Origin: Mesorhizobium huakuii
Lineage (GTDB): Bacteria; Pseudomonadota; Alphaproteobacteria; Rhizobiales; Rhizobiaceae
Assembly (NCBI RefSeq): GCF_030160235.1
Contig: NZ_BSNY01000012.1
Span: 1-64,000, forward strand
DNA: 64,000 bases
Direction: 5' to 3'
Shown: positions 1 to 8,984 of the stretch, piece after piece
Numbering within the stretch: position 1 is the stretch's first letter
Layout of the letters: each line of letters starts with the position of its first letter
Translations under genes and position numbers: made by a program
Notes under the pieces: model-generated
Database searches by the model: none
Seen by the model: only the letters and a program-made list of their open reading frames with translations
Told to the model about the DNA's origin: nothing

Positions 1-237
1 CCGCGGGTTCCTTCCTCGGGGACTTTCGTACGCCTGCCGGCGCCCGAAACTCTTCACGACAGCAGACCGTCCGCTGCTAGGGTACCCCAGCACGCAAGCG
101 CACATGTGAGACTTCGTGCGGAGGTCCTAGATTTAGCCCGACGCGGACACGGGTCCTTAGAGTGGAGATTGCTGCCCAATCTGAGATCACTGAGACAGAA
201 GATATTGAGCGTTTCCCGAAGCCTCGCGACAACATCC
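1..237. other. non-coding window edge
   Basis: This stretch lies downstream of the galactosidase gene. The short open frames on both strands show no recognisable protein, no good ribosome binding site and no family-like composition. I see no terminator hairpin followed by a T-run, and no mobile-element signature. Confidence 0.5.
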
Positions 238-2379
238 CTAGTCGAGTTCGATGATGCTGCAGCCATAGGCCGGGAGCGACAGCTTACCGCCGCGTACCTT
301 GCCATCGTCGAGTAAATCCTTGCCCGCGGGTACATTGCCGATGCTTGCCGGCTCGCCCATCGTATTGAGGATGAACAGCAGGCGGCGGTCCTTGCTCTGG
401 CGGATGGTCGCCTCGACCCCGGCCGGCATGTCGGCGATGAGCGGCACGATATCGGCGGGCGCCAGCACCTGATCGGCCAGCACCTCGACCAGAGCGTCGC
501 TGAGGTACGTGCCGAGGTAAATCACATTGCCCTTGCCGACTTTGCGCGAAGTCATGGCGGCTTGGCCCTCGGCGAAGCGGCTGGCCCAGTTGCCGATAAC
601 CTCCGTGCCGGGCGCGACGTTAAGCAGCTCATAAAGATGCGCCGCCGTCACCTGCGCATTCCCGATCTTGATCTCGTATTGGCGGCTTGCCGACGTCGCT
701 GGCAGCTTCTTGCGCACCGTGTTGGCGCCGAAGCGGCCGCCATGCTCGAACATCCCTTCGCCGCCGATCGGCGTCAGCAACCCGAACTCCTCGACCGTGA
801 TCCCGGCCAACGCCGAGAGCCTCTTGCCCGGCGAGGTGTCGCGGATGACGTGGTTGTTAACGTCGCGTGATCCGGTGCGGCCGCCCAGGATTACCGTTCC
901 ACCCGCCTTGGCGAAAGCCTCGATCCGCGTCGTCCACGCATCGGTCCATTTCAGCCAATGCGGCACGTAGAGCGCCTTGAGCTTGCTGAGATCATCTTCG
1001 GGATGGATGAAGCCGCAGGCGATGTTGTGGCGGTAGCAATAGCGGTGCAGCAGCGTCGCGTCGTCCTGCGGGCTCGGCATGCCGATGGGGCAGGAGCGGT
1101 GCATCTCCTGATTGTCGAAATCCGATCCGGCGATGCCCAAATCCATGCGCACATGCGTGCCGAGGATCTTGTCCTTGAGCGCCGTGACCTCACCCGCAAA
1201 CTGCTTGGCCTCGTCATAGCGCCGCCGCGGGATGTCGTCATGATCGATGATGCCCATCCAATAGATCTCGGCGCCGAAATGCGCCGGCCGCCAACGGAAG
1301 AACATCACGCCATCGGCGCCGCGCGCCACTGACGTATAGGCCATGCGGCGCATCTCGCCAGGTTCGGGCGTCAGCGTCGAGAAGTTCGGCTGCGCACCGA
1401 AGCCCGATTGCTGCTCGGGCACGATGAAATTGCCGGTGAAGCCGCGGCAGAGATCGAGACGCAGCGCCTGCGCCTCGCCGACGCTTCCGACCCGCTGCAT
1501 CTCGTCATCGAGATGCGGGTAGATGTCGAAGCCGAGAAAATCGAGATCAGTCGAGAACTCGCCGCGGAAGTCGATGTCGTCGATCCGCCCCAGATTGTGG
1601 AAGACGAACCAGTCTGGATTGGTGGCGCGCAGGATCAGCACCTGATCGTGCTGGAACCGCGCCGTGGCGAAGGCGAGGAAGCGGTGATAGTCGACCACAT
1701 GGGTCGGCCCGACCGGCGCAGGGGCGTAGTCGAGCGGCAGCACCACTTGATCGAAATCGTCGTAGGCGGTGGCCCAGAAATGCCCGCCCCACGCATCGTT
1801 GAGCGCGGCGATGGTCTTGTACTTGTCCTTGAGGAAGGCCTGGAACTCGGCCAGAGTCACCGGACCGTAGGACAGCGATCCAGAGGTATTGAACTCATTG
1901 TCCGTTTGCCAGCCGATGATGTGCGAATTGCCGCGATAATGCTGGGCCATCGCTTTGGTGATGCGCTTCGAATGCTCGCGGAACACTCCGCTCGCAAGAT
2001 TGGCGTGCTGGCGCGAGCCATGGCTCATGGCGCGGCCATTGGCATCGACGCGCAACACTTCGGGATAACGCACCGTCAGCCAGCGCGGCGGAGTCGCCGT
2101 CGGCGTGCACATGATGGTTTTGATGCCAGCCTTGCCCAGCCCATCTATGGCGCGGTCGAACAAATCGAAGTCGAACGTCCCCTCATGCGGCTCGATAATA
2201 TGCCAGGCAAATTCCGCAAGTCGCACCGTGTTGAAGCCCGCGGCTGCCATGCGGTCGGCGTCGCGCTGCCAATAGCTCTCATCGACATGCTCCGGGTAAT
2301 GCGGGGTACCGACGAGGAAAGTGTCGGTCGCTATCGGCCGCCAGACAGAGAGCGGCGCGGATTTCGAGGCAGTCGTCAT
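238..2379 (-). CDS. GH42 family beta-galactosidase
   Basis: Glycoside hydrolase family 42 enzyme of 713 residues. It is predicted to cleave terminal beta-galactosides (some GH42 members prefer alpha-L-arabinopyranosides) by a retaining mechanism. The N-terminal TIM barrel carries the family signatures: the HYPE segment near residue 27, the acid/base Glu162 in the WQTDNE motif, and the likely nucleophile Glu322 in VPEQQ. A trimerisation-type domain and a small beta domain follow, and the length is normal for the family. There is no signal peptide, so it should act in the cytoplasm on sugar brought in by the permeases just upstream. The start has a GGAG about nine bases ahead and lies 24 bases after the permease stop, so it is the last gene of the operon. 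The exact substrate cannot be read from sequence. Confidence 0.9.
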   Translation of the reverse strand: MTTASKSAPLSVWRPIATDTFLVGTPHYPEHVDESYWQRDADRMAAAGFNTVRLAEFAWHIIEPHEGTFDFDLFDRAIDGLGKAGIKTIMCTPTATPPRWLTVRYPEVLRVDANGRAMSHGSRQHANLASGVFREHSKRITKAMAQHYRGNSHIIGWQTDNEFNTSGSLSYGPVTLAEFQAFLKDKYKTIAALNDAWGGHFWATAYDDFDQVVLPLDYAPAPVGPTHVVDYHRFLAFATARFQHDQVLILRATNPDWFVFHNLGRIDDIDFRGEFSTDLDFLGFDIYPHLDDEMQRVGSVGEAQALRLDLCRGFTGNFIVPEQQSGFGAQPNFSTLTPEPGEMRRMAYTSVARGADGVMFFRWRPAHFGAEIYWMGIIDHDDIPRRRYDEAKQFAGEVTALKDKILGTHVRMDLGIAGSDFDNQEMHRSCPIGMPSPQDDATLLHRYCYRHNIACGFIHPEDDLSKLKALYVPHWLKWTDAWTTRIEAFAKAGGTVILGGRTGSRDVNNHVIRDTSPGKRLSALAGITVEEFGLLTPIGGEGMFEHGGRFGANTVRKKLPATSASRQYEIKIGNAQVTAAHLYELLNVAPGTEVIGNWASRFAEGQAAMTSRKVGKGNVIYLGTYLSDALVEVLADQVLAPADIVPLIADMPAGVEATIRQSKDRRLLFILNTMGEPASIGNVPAGKDLLDDGKVRGGKLSLPAYGCSIIELD

Positions 2380-2403
2380 AGTCGGAAAACTCCAGGCGAT
2401 AGT

Positions 2404-3309
2404 CTATTTGATGGCGCCGGCGGTGAGGCCGCCCTGCCAGAACCGCTGCAGCAGCAGGAACACCACGATGACCGGGATGATGCTGACCAGCGCGCCGGTG
2501 ATGATGATCGAGAACAGCACCTGTCCGCCGCCACCGCCCTGCTGCGCGAGCTGATACCAGGTCGCAAGGCCCACCGTGATCGGCTGATACGCCTGCGAGC
2601 GCAGCACGATGAGCGGCAGGAAGTAATTGTTCCAGGTTCCGACGAACGAGAGCAGCGCCACGGTCACCATGCCCGGCGCCACCAGCCGCAGCACGATGGC
2701 GCGGAAGATCACGAACTCGCCGGCGCCATCGAGCCGCGCTGCGTCGAGCAGTTCGTCATCGACGCCCTGGTCGATATAGACGCGCATCAGATAGACGCCG
2801 ATCGGGGAGATCATCGAGGGCAGGATCACGCCCAGCGGATTGTCGCTGAGGCCCGAAAGCGCCAGCAGCAGGAAGATAGGCACGACGAGGGCCGTCTGCG
2901 GGATCATCACAGCGCCCAAGACCAGTGCAAACAGCAGCTTGCGGCCGACGAATTTGAACTTGGCGAACGCATAGCCTGCCGCAGTAGCAAAGATCGCGGC
3001 ACCGAGCCCGGCGGCGGTTGAATAGAGCACGCTGTTGAACATCCAGCGCATGAAGATGCCGTTGTCGCGCGCCAGCAGATCGCTCAGATTCTGCCAGAGG
3101 TTGAAATTGGTGCCGAAGCCGAAACCGAACGTGGTGAACAGGTCGCCATTCGTCTTCGTTGCCGATAGGACCAGATAGACCAGTGGCACAAAGCTGTAGA
3201 CGAGGAACAGTGACAGCAGCAGCGTGAGAATGATCCGCGAGCGCCGCCGTTCGCCGGGCCGGCGCCTGGCAGCTTCGAAAGTGGGGATGTCGGTGGTCGC
3301 AGTCATCAT
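2404..3309 (-). CDS. sugar ABC transporter permease (MalG type)
   Basis: Inner-membrane permease of a carbohydrate (CUT1-type) ABC importer, 301 residues with about six hydrophobic segments. The cytoplasmic EAA loop that contacts the ATPase is visible as DDELLDAARLDGAGEF near residue 190. Its start overlaps the stop of the upstream permease through ATGATGA, which implies translational coupling; a second ATG follows at once. It pairs with the upstream MalF-type permease and the binding protein, and the galactosidase follows. No ATP-binding gene lies in this operon, so a shared MsmK/UgpC-like ATPase from elsewhere would have to power it. Substrate unknown, probably a galactoside because of the GH42 neighbour (inference). 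Confidence 0.9.
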   Translation of the reverse strand: MMTATTDIPTFEAARRRPGERRRSRIILTLLLSLFLVYSFVPLVYLVLSATKTNGDLFTTFGFGFGTNFNLWQNLSDLLARDNGIFMRWMFNSVLYSTAAGLGAAIFATAAGYAFAKFKFVGRKLLFALVLGAVMIPQTALVVPIFLLLALSGLSDNPLGVILPSMISPIGVYLMRVYIDQGVDDELLDAARLDGAGEFVIFRAIVLRLVAPGMVTVALLSFVGTWNNYFLPLIVLRSQAYQPITVGLATWYQLAQQGGGGGQVLFSIIITGALVSIIPVIVVFLLLQRFWQGGLTAGAIK

Positions 3310-4232
3310 TGCTCCGGCCGACGCCGGTTGGTGATCAGGGTGAAGATGTATGAGGCACCGGCGATCACGATGCCAAGCACGAACGAAACGGCGGCCGCAT
3401 AGCCATACTGCTGGTTCTGAGTCGCCAGCGAATAGGCATAGAGGTTCGGCGTGTAGCTCGAATTGATGGTGTTACCGGCGAGCGCGCGCATCAAATATGG
3501 CTCATTGAACAGCTGCAGTGTGCCGTTGATCGAAAAGATGATGGTGAGCAGGATCGCCGGCCACAGCAACGGCAGCTGGATCAGCCGCGCAAATTGCCAG
3601 GGCGAGGCGCCATCCATCCGCGCGGCCTCGGCAAGGTCCGACGGGATCGCCATCAGCGCGGCGTAGTAGATCACCATATTGTAGCCGACATATTCCCACG
3701 TCACGATATTGGCCAATGAGAAGATCATCGCGCCCGGCGACAGGAAGTCCGGCGGCGGCAGGTTGAACGCCTTGGCTATCTGCGTGAACGGGCCGAAGTT
3801 GGGGCCGTAGAGATAACCCCAGATGATCGTCGAGATCACGCTCGGCACAGCGTAGGGGAGGAAGAAGCCGAGCCGGAAGACGCCTTTGGCATAGACCTGG
3901 CCACGATCGAGCACGATGGCGAACAACAGCGCCAGGCCCAGCATGATCGGCACCTGCACGATGCCGAACAGAACAAGGTTCCACACGCCGCCCCAGAATT
4001 TGGCGTCGCCCGCGACCTTGATGTAGCTGGCCGCACCCGCGAAATGCCGTCCGCCCACCAGCGTGTCGCGGTAGAGGCTCATGTAGAACGCATAGACCAG
4101 CGGCGCGACGATGAAGGCGATAAACAGCAGCACGAAGGGCGCCAAAAACAGATAGGGCGCGAGCTTTCGTGACGTAAAACCGCCCCATCGCGCTGGGCGC
4201 GTCGCGGCGGCTGGCGAATTCGACATTGCCAT
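3306..4232 (-). CDS. sugar ABC transporter permease (MalF type)
   Basis: First permease of the galactosidase operon, 308 residues, with an N-terminal cytoplasmic tail and about six membrane segments starting with the YLFLAPFVLLFIAF stretch. The EAA loop (SDLAEAARMDGASPWQF) lies near residue 205. It should form a heterodimer with the MalG-type permease whose start it overlaps by four bases. The ATG at 4232 follows a GGGGGA ribosome binding site. The 71-base gap to the upstream binding-protein gene contains a strong stem-loop, a common arrangement that lets the binding protein be made in excess over the membrane subunits. Confidence 0.9.
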   Translation of the reverse strand: MAMSNSPAAATRPARWGGFTSRKLAPYLFLAPFVLLFIAFIVAPLVYAFYMSLYRDTLVGGRHFAGAASYIKVAGDAKFWGGVWNLVLFGIVQVPIMLGLALLFAIVLDRGQVYAKGVFRLGFFLPYAVPSVISTIIWGYLYGPNFGPFTQIAKAFNLPPPDFLSPGAMIFSLANIVTWEYVGYNMVIYYAALMAIPSDLAEAARMDGASPWQFARLIQLPLLWPAILLTIIFSINGTLQLFNEPYLMRALAGNTINSSYTPNLYAYSLATQNQQYGYAAAVSFVLGIVIAGASYIFTLITNRRRPEQ

Positions 4233-4260
4233 GGTCCCCCGTCCGGCAAGATGAAGAGAT

Positions 4261-4285
4261 CGGGCGCGCCGGTCAAGCGCGCCCG
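4261..4285 (-). other. intergenic stem-loop after binding-protein gene
   Basis: A perfect 9-bp inverted repeat (CGGGCGCGC / GCGCGCCCG) with a 7-base loop lies between the binding-protein stop and the first permease start. It has no T-run, so it is more likely an mRNA-stabilising or attenuating hairpin than a full terminator. Equivalent hairpins occur at the same position in two other sugar operons of this window. Confidence 0.65.
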
Positions 4286-4303
4286 GCCGTTGCCCGGGAG
4301 GAC

Positions 4304-5614
4304 TCAGACAACGGTGAAGCCTTGTTCCTTCGCGTAGGCGACCACGGCGTCCTGAATGCGGTCGAACGCATCCGACAGCGTGCCCTTGCCGCCGAGGGAG
4401 GCGCCGAATTCATCGGACATCGACTGGTAGAGGAAGTCCTGGAACGGGCTCCACTCAAACGGCGCCACGGCACTCGCCGATTTGGCGAACACTTTGTTCA
4501 CCTCCTGGCCGCCGAAGAAATCCGGCTTGTCGCCCGCCCATTGCGGGCTCGACAGCAGCGCGTTGGTACAGGGGAAGAAGTTTTGCTTGGTGGTGTAGAG
4601 CTTTGTGGCTTCGGGATTGGTGTTCAGCCAGATCGCGACTTCGGCTGCCTCGGGCAGATGCTGGGTCGTCTTCATCACGGCCAGCGCTGAGCCACCCCAA
4701 GCGCCAGTCGCGAACTTGCTCGCGTCCCACTGCGGCAGATCGGCGGCACGCCACTTGCCCACGCTGGTCTTGGCGACCGAGGTCAGGAATAGCGGGCCCC
4801 AGCCCGCAGCGAGCCAGGTCGCATAGCGGCCCGAGTCGAGGCCCGTGTACCACTCATTGTTGAAGCCCGGCTTGGTCTCGACGATACCTGCGGTAATAAG
4901 GTCCTGCCAATAGGCGGCGAAGTCCTTGGCAATCTTGTCGTTGATGTTGATCGCGAGCTTGTCGCCATCGCGGCTGACCGGCTTCCAGCCCATCGGCCAC
5001 AACAGACCCAAGACCCAGTCGGCATTGGCTCCGAACGGCGCGTCGGTGATGAACACATTCGGATCGGCCGCATGAATCTTCTTGCCCGCATCGGCAAACT
5101 CGGCCCAGGTGATGGGCGGCGTGATCCCATGCTTGTCGAAGATGTCCTTGTGATAGAGCATCGCCATCGGACCGTAATCCTGCGGCATGCCGTTGACCAC
5201 ATCGCTCTTGGCGACCTGCGTCCATAGGCCTTCGGGGAACTCGCCCTTATGGGCATTGGCGTACGGGCCGATATCGGCGAAGGCGTCGACCTGGCGGAAG
5301 GTCTCGAGGAGTTGGTATTCGATTTGGACGACGTCGGGCAGGCCGCTGCCCGCCTGCAGGCCCGCACGGACCGCCTGATATTCAGGTTTCCCCTGACCGG
5401 CATTCACGAGTTCGACACGGATGCCCGGATGCGCGGCGTTGAACATGTCGACCTGAAGCTGGAGATCCGGCACCCACGACCACAGCACCACCTTAACGGG
5501 CTCGGCACCGCGAACTGTCGCCGGCAGGGCCGCTACCGCAACGCTCGCACCCGCAACTTTCAAGAAGTCACGACGCTGCATCATCCGCCCAAGCGGATTA
5601 AAAATCTTCGTCAT
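4304..5614 (-). CDS. sugar ABC transporter substrate-binding protein, Tat-exported
   Basis: Family 1 extracellular solute-binding protein, 436 residues from the chosen start. That ATG at 5614 has an excellent GGAGGACTTCA ribosome binding site; a longer frame to 5647 lacks one. The N terminus has a twin-arginine motif (RRDFLK) and a hydrophobic stretch ending near VRGAEP, so export is probably through Tat as a folded periplasmic protein. The body has the usual MalE-like pattern: an early VVLWSW strand, the lobe-crossing AMLYHKDIFDKHGI segment, and Trp-rich clefts for sugar stacking. It feeds the two permeases downstream. Because the operon ends with GH42 beta-galactosidase, a galactoside or galacto-oligosaccharide is the likely ligand, but this is inference. 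Confidence 0.9.
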   Translation of the reverse strand: MTKIFNPLGRMMQRRDFLKVAGASVAVAALPATVRGAEPVKVVLWSWVPDLQLQVDMFNAAHPGIRVELVNAGQGKPEYQAVRAGLQAGSGLPDVVQIEYQLLETFRQVDAFADIGPYANAHKGEFPEGLWTQVAKSDVVNGMPQDYGPMAMLYHKDIFDKHGITPPITWAEFADAGKKIHAADPNVFITDAPFGANADWVLGLLWPMGWKPVSRDGDKLAININDKIAKDFAAYWQDLITAGIVETKPGFNNEWYTGLDSGRYATWLAAGWGPLFLTSVAKTSVGKWRAADLPQWDASKFATGAWGGSALAVMKTTQHLPEAAEVAIWLNTNPEATKLYTTKQNFFPCTNALLSSPQWAGDKPDFFGGQEVNKVFAKSASAVAPFEWSPFQDFLYQSMSDEFGASLGGKGTLSDAFDRIQDAVVAYAKEQGFTVV

Positions 5615-5664
5615 TGAAGTCCTCCCACGAAAGATACGCTCCCACACGACGCAGGACGCGGTTT

Positions 5665-5708
5665 TTCTTTCAGTCAGAAACTTAATGCCGACATACAGTC
5701 GCTGTCAA
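5665..5708 (-). promoter_or_regulatory. candidate promoter and operator before the galactoside operon
   Basis: On the minus strand a perfect -35 box TTGACA (5708-5703) is followed after 18 bases by TAAGTT, a weak -10. Within the spacer is the dyad CGAC-TGTAT-GTCG, and just downstream is TTTC-TGACT-GAAA. Either dyad could bind the ROK regulator encoded immediately upstream. The assignment rests on pattern only. Confidence 0.4.
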
Positions 5709-5725
5709 TTGCGCTCGATTGATCT

Positions 5726-6910
5726 TTATTCGCCCATCACGAGGCTGTCGGCAGGGTTGAGGGTCGTCGCATCGAGCACCAGACGCACCGCGCCCAGGAC
5801 GATATCGCGGTGGCCTAAGGCGCCCATCACGAGGCGCGGAGGGTCATACACATTGCCCATGAGGCGGTGCCGCAGCACATCGAGCACCAGATCACCGCCG
5901 CCGACGACCCGGCCCGCCAGCACGATGATTTCCGGGTTCATGAGGGCAGCAACACAGCCCACCGCCATCGTCGCATAGTCGAGCAACTCGATGACAACCG
6001 GCGCGATTTTGTCCGCCTGCCGGTCGGTAACGGCCGCCATGGTGAGCTTTCCCGCCGCATACTGGGTGTTGGCCTCTTCGAGCATTTTCGTCGCCTGTTC
6101 GGGGATGCCGAAAAAGCGCAGCGATTGCTTGTCGCCCAGATGTTCGAACGGCCGCCCGGTGAGGAGGGGGTCATCGAGATACCAGCCGAGCTCGCCCGCC
6201 GCATGCGAGTGCCCGCCATAGAGCTTGCCGTCGATCACGACGCCCGCGCCGGCGCCGGGCCCGATCGAGAGGCTCACGACGCTGTCCGCGCCACGCCCGG
6301 CCCCGAATCCCCATTCGCCCACGGCGGCGAGGTTGCGCCCGTTTTCGACGACGATGGGCATCTGAAAACGCTCGCTGAGCCGCGCCCGCAACGGCATGTC
6401 GCGCCAGCCGAGCCCGAGTGTCAGCACCACTTCGCCCTCCGGCTGCCTGACGATCGAGGGCAGGCCAATGCCGATGCCGCGAATGGTCTGGCCGCGCGGA
6501 CGGGGGGCCGCCATCAGCCGGCGGATCAAGCCGACCAGCTTCTCGAAATTGCGCTCGCCATCATCGTCGGCGGTCTCGTGCATTTCGGTCTGCACGACGC
6601 CCTCGAGATTGGCTACGGCGCCATAGAATTCGCCCTTGCCAGCCTCGATGCCGATGATGGCGTGCGCCGCGCCGCGGAACTTGATGCGTGCCCGGGGACG
6701 GCCCCGGACATTGGCCTCGTCAAACCCGTCATACGCCACCAGATCCTCGACAATCAGATCCTCGATCACCCGCATCACCGTCGGGATGCTGATGTTCAGT
6801 CGCTGGGCGAGGCTCGAAGGTGATGCCACTCCTTCGGTGCGGATCAAATCCACCACGGCCGAACGATTGAGTCGGCGTAACAGGCTCGACGTCGTGGGCT
6901 GGCGCTTCAT
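5726..6910 (-). CDS. ROK family transcriptional regulator lacking the zinc motif
   Basis: Regulator of 394 residues with an N-terminal winged helix-turn-helix (about residues 12-65, including SSLAQRLNISIPTVMRVI) joined to a ROK sugar-kinase-like domain. It is encoded directly ahead of the binding-protein gene on the same strand and is probably the local repressor. The ROK core is recognisable (GIEAGKGEFYGAV near 85 and IGIGLPS), but two canonical features are missing. The ExGH sugar-binding motif reads ELGW, and the Cys-rich zinc motif CxCGxxGCxE seen in the second ROK gene of this window is absent. This suggests altered ligand sensing rather than a broken gene, since the frame is full length. 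The last residues carry a normal ROK C terminus. Confidence 0.85.
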   Translation of the reverse strand: MKRQPTTSSLLRRLNRSAVVDLIRTEGVASPSSLAQRLNISIPTVMRVIEDLIVEDLVAYDGFDEANVRGRPRARIKFRGAAHAIIGIEAGKGEFYGAVANLEGVVQTEMHETADDDGERNFEKLVGLIRRLMAAPRPRGQTIRGIGIGLPSIVRQPEGEVVLTLGLGWRDMPLRARLSERFQMPIVVENGRNLAAVGEWGFGAGRGADSVVSLSIGPGAGAGVVIDGKLYGGHSHAAGELGWYLDDPLLTGRPFEHLGDKQSLRFFGIPEQATKMLEEANTQYAAGKLTMAAVTDRQADKIAPVVIELLDYATMAVGCVAALMNPEIIVLAGRVVGGGDLVLDVLRHRLMGNVYDPPRLVMGALGHRDIVLGAVRLVLDATTLNPADSLVMGE

Positions 6911-7434
6911 TCATGGACCAGTTGCAAAAGCCGGCGGACCGGCAACCAGCGTCGGCATAGACCAGAACCGTGCCAGAGTCCGCCTTTTTCTGATGACGCC
7001 GAACGTCAGTTGTCGTTCCGCAGTGAAAGCTACCGCGATAGCCCGTTCGATGATTACGGCGATCCGCGGACGAGCGCCCAAGGCCTCCGGAGTCACTGCC
7101 CTTACTCGTGCAAATAGCTGACTTCGGTTGCTTCAATCGGTTACGAGCTCGTCCGCCCAACATCAATGACCGCTTTTGGCGCAAAGATGCCACACGCAGA
7201 AAGCAATGTGTTGTCTGCTTTCGGGCAGAGGCAACGGCTGACTCTAGACCGGCATGAGGTGCAAAGCTGCCGTCGACACTCGATGCATTCCCGCTTTATC
7301 CATAAGCACCCGAAACTTGGCTGCGGCACGACCCAGAAAGGTTGAAAGGATTCAAAGAAACCCAGGGATATTGTCATCGCGCCCATTTGCGCGCTAGTCA
7401 GCCTTATGATGTGTCGAACCCGGTTGATGGACTC
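6911..7434. other. intergenic region between divergent regulators
   Basis: About 520 bases separate the ROK gene from the response-regulator gene and should hold both promoters. Open frames here are short and unlike known proteins. No clear sigma-70 box pair, tRNA or repeat stands out. A 31-residue upstream extension of the response regulator frame exists but has no good ribosome binding site and does not resemble a receiver domain start. Confidence 0.5.
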
Positions 7435-8133
7435 ATGAAGCCGCTGGTCCTGATCTCCTCGAAGGACCCGGATTTTTTCCTGGTTTTCGGGCACATACTT
7501 TCGGTAGCGGGGTTCGAGATTCGACTGATTTCGGGAGACCGGGAAATCGCACGCGCAATCGAGGCGGCAGCCCCGCTTGCCGTGGTCATGGACTGCCATC
7601 CCGGCGACCGTGCGGTGGTCAAACAGTGCGCCTGGCTGAAGTCTGCCGCCGCAACCAAAGGGACGCCGGTCGTGAGCCTGGTTGCTCCGCGTTCGGGCAA
7701 GCTGCATCTCGACCTGATCAAGGCTGGCGTAGACGAGATATTTTCGCGGCCGTTCGCCCCCGAACAGCTTCTGGCCTGGCTGCATGGCAAAGCGGGCCTC
7801 GCGAAGCTATCGCGCGAAACGGATTCGGGTGAGTTGGTGCAGGGCGAATTCCGGCTGGAGCGGCAGACTCACCGGACATTCTTCAGGCAAAAAGAAATCG
7901 TCATGCCACCGATCGAGTTCAAGCTTTTGCGCAGCCTTTTGGCGCAGCCTGGCAAGGTCTTCAGCCGCGAGGAACTGGTCGCGACCGCATGGCCTGAACA
8001 TGCAGCCGCAACCGACGTGCGGGGCGTCGACGTCCATATCGCCAGGCTGCGCAAAAGGCTTAGGGCCTCCGTGGGGAGCGATGTGATCCGGACGGTCCGC
8101 TCGGCTGGCTACGCCTTCGCACCGGATTGGTGA
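7435..8133 (+). CDS. OmpR/PhoB-type response regulator, orphan
   Basis: Response regulator of 232 residues from the ATG at 7435, chosen because receiver domains begin directly with a strand such as KPLVLISSKDPD. The receiver domain has the acidic pair Asp11/Asp13 and the phospho-acceptor Asp53 (VVMDCHP). The invariant Lys of the KPF motif is Arg (SRPFAPEQLL), and the alpha4-beta5 face is divergent. A C-terminal winged helix of the Trans_reg_C type follows, with the EFKLLRSLLAQPGKVFSREEL and VDVHIARLRKRL segments that define DNA-binding OmpR proteins. No histidine kinase is nearby. It faces the amino acid transporter genes convergently, so co-regulation is not evident. The Lys to Arg change may mean reduced or phosphorylation-independent signalling. 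Confidence 0.85.
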   Translation: MKPLVLISSKDPDFFLVFGHILSVAGFEIRLISGDREIARAIEAAAPLAVVMDCHPGDRAVVKQCAWLKSAAATKGTPVVSLVAPRSGKLHLDLIKAGVDEIFSRPFAPEQLLAWLHGKAGLAKLSRETDSGELVQGEFRLERQTHRTFFRQKEIVMPPIEFKLLRSLLAQPGKVFSREELVATAWPEHAAATDVRGVDVHIARLRKRLRASVGSDVIRTVRSAGYAFAPDW

Positions 8134-8207
8134 CCTGCTCGGCGATTACCGCATGTGGCGCGCTTGCGCGCCGATTGCCGTCACGCAGGGTCCACACGCA
8201 TCTCCTC

Positions 8208-8984
8208 TCAATTGCTCAGGATGGTATCCAGGAACAGCCGCGCGCGTGGGTGAGCGGCTCGAGAGAAAAAGTCTCTGGACGAGGCATGCTCGACAATGCG
8301 GCCTTCGTCCATGAAAACGATCTCATCGGCGACTTCGCGTGCGAAACCCATCTCGTGGGTCACGCAGACCATGGTCACGCCGCTTCCGGCGAGCGCGATC
8401 ATGACGTCGAGGACTTCCTTGATCATTTCCGGGTCGAGCGCCGAGGTGGGTTCGTCGAACAGCATGATGCGGGGATTGAGGCAAAGCGCGCGCGCGATCG
8501 CCACCCTTTGTTGTTGACCGCCCGAGAGCTGGGCCGGGTAGGCCTGCGCCTTTTCGGGGATGTGCACCGCTGTCAGATGCCGCATGGCGATCTCTTCGGC
8601 CTCCCGTGCCGGTTTCAGGAGAACCCGGCGCAGCGCCAGCGTGCAGTTGGCGAGCACGGTGAGGTGCGGGAACAGGTTGAAGCTCTGAAACACCATGCCA
8701 GTCTGCCGGCGCGCTTTCGAGGTATCGCGGCCATCTTTGTCCAGAGTTGCCGCTTCGAACTGAATCGTTCCCTTCTGGAAAGGCTCGAGACCGTTGATGC
8801 AGCGGATCAAGGTCGACTTGCCGGAGCCGGACGGTCCGCACACCACGATGCGCGCGCCCGCTCCTACGGATAGATCTATGTTTTTCAAGACGTGCAGGGC
8901 GCCGAACCACTTGTTGAGGCCTTCGATCCGGACATGAGGAATGGATTGAACGGCCGGGACTGGATGTGGGGCTTGAGTGAGCAT
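8208..8984 (-). CDS. polar amino acid ABC transporter ATP-binding protein
   Basis: ATPase of 258 residues in the GlnQ/HisP group. It shows Walker A GPSGSGKST near residue 50, the Q-loop VFQSFNLFPHL, the signature LSGGQQQR, Walker B IMLFDEPT and the switch His in VTHEMGF. The N terminus has about 17 extra residues before the first domain strand. It is the third gene of a minus-strand operon after two permeases and starts at the last base of the preceding stop codon. The operon contains no substrate-binding protein, so ligand identity is not defined by the locus. Confidence 0.92.
   Translation of the reverse strand: MLTQAPHPVPAVQSIPHVRIEGLNKWFGALHVLKNIDLSVGAGARIVVCGPSGSGKSTLIRCINGLEPFQKGTIQFEAATLDKDGRDTSKARRQTGMVFQSFNLFPHLTVLANCTLALRRVLLKPAREAEEIAMRHLTAVHIPEKAQAYPAQLSGGQQQRVAIARALCLNPRIMLFDEPTSALDPEMIKEVLDVMIALAGSGVTMVCVTHEMGFAREVADEIVFMDEGRIVEHASSRDFFSRAAHPRARLFLDTILSN

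Noticed and set aside
1408-3021. 537-codon open frame on the plus strand
   Set aside because: It lies antisense to the GH42 and permease genes and has shadow-type composition with no domain.
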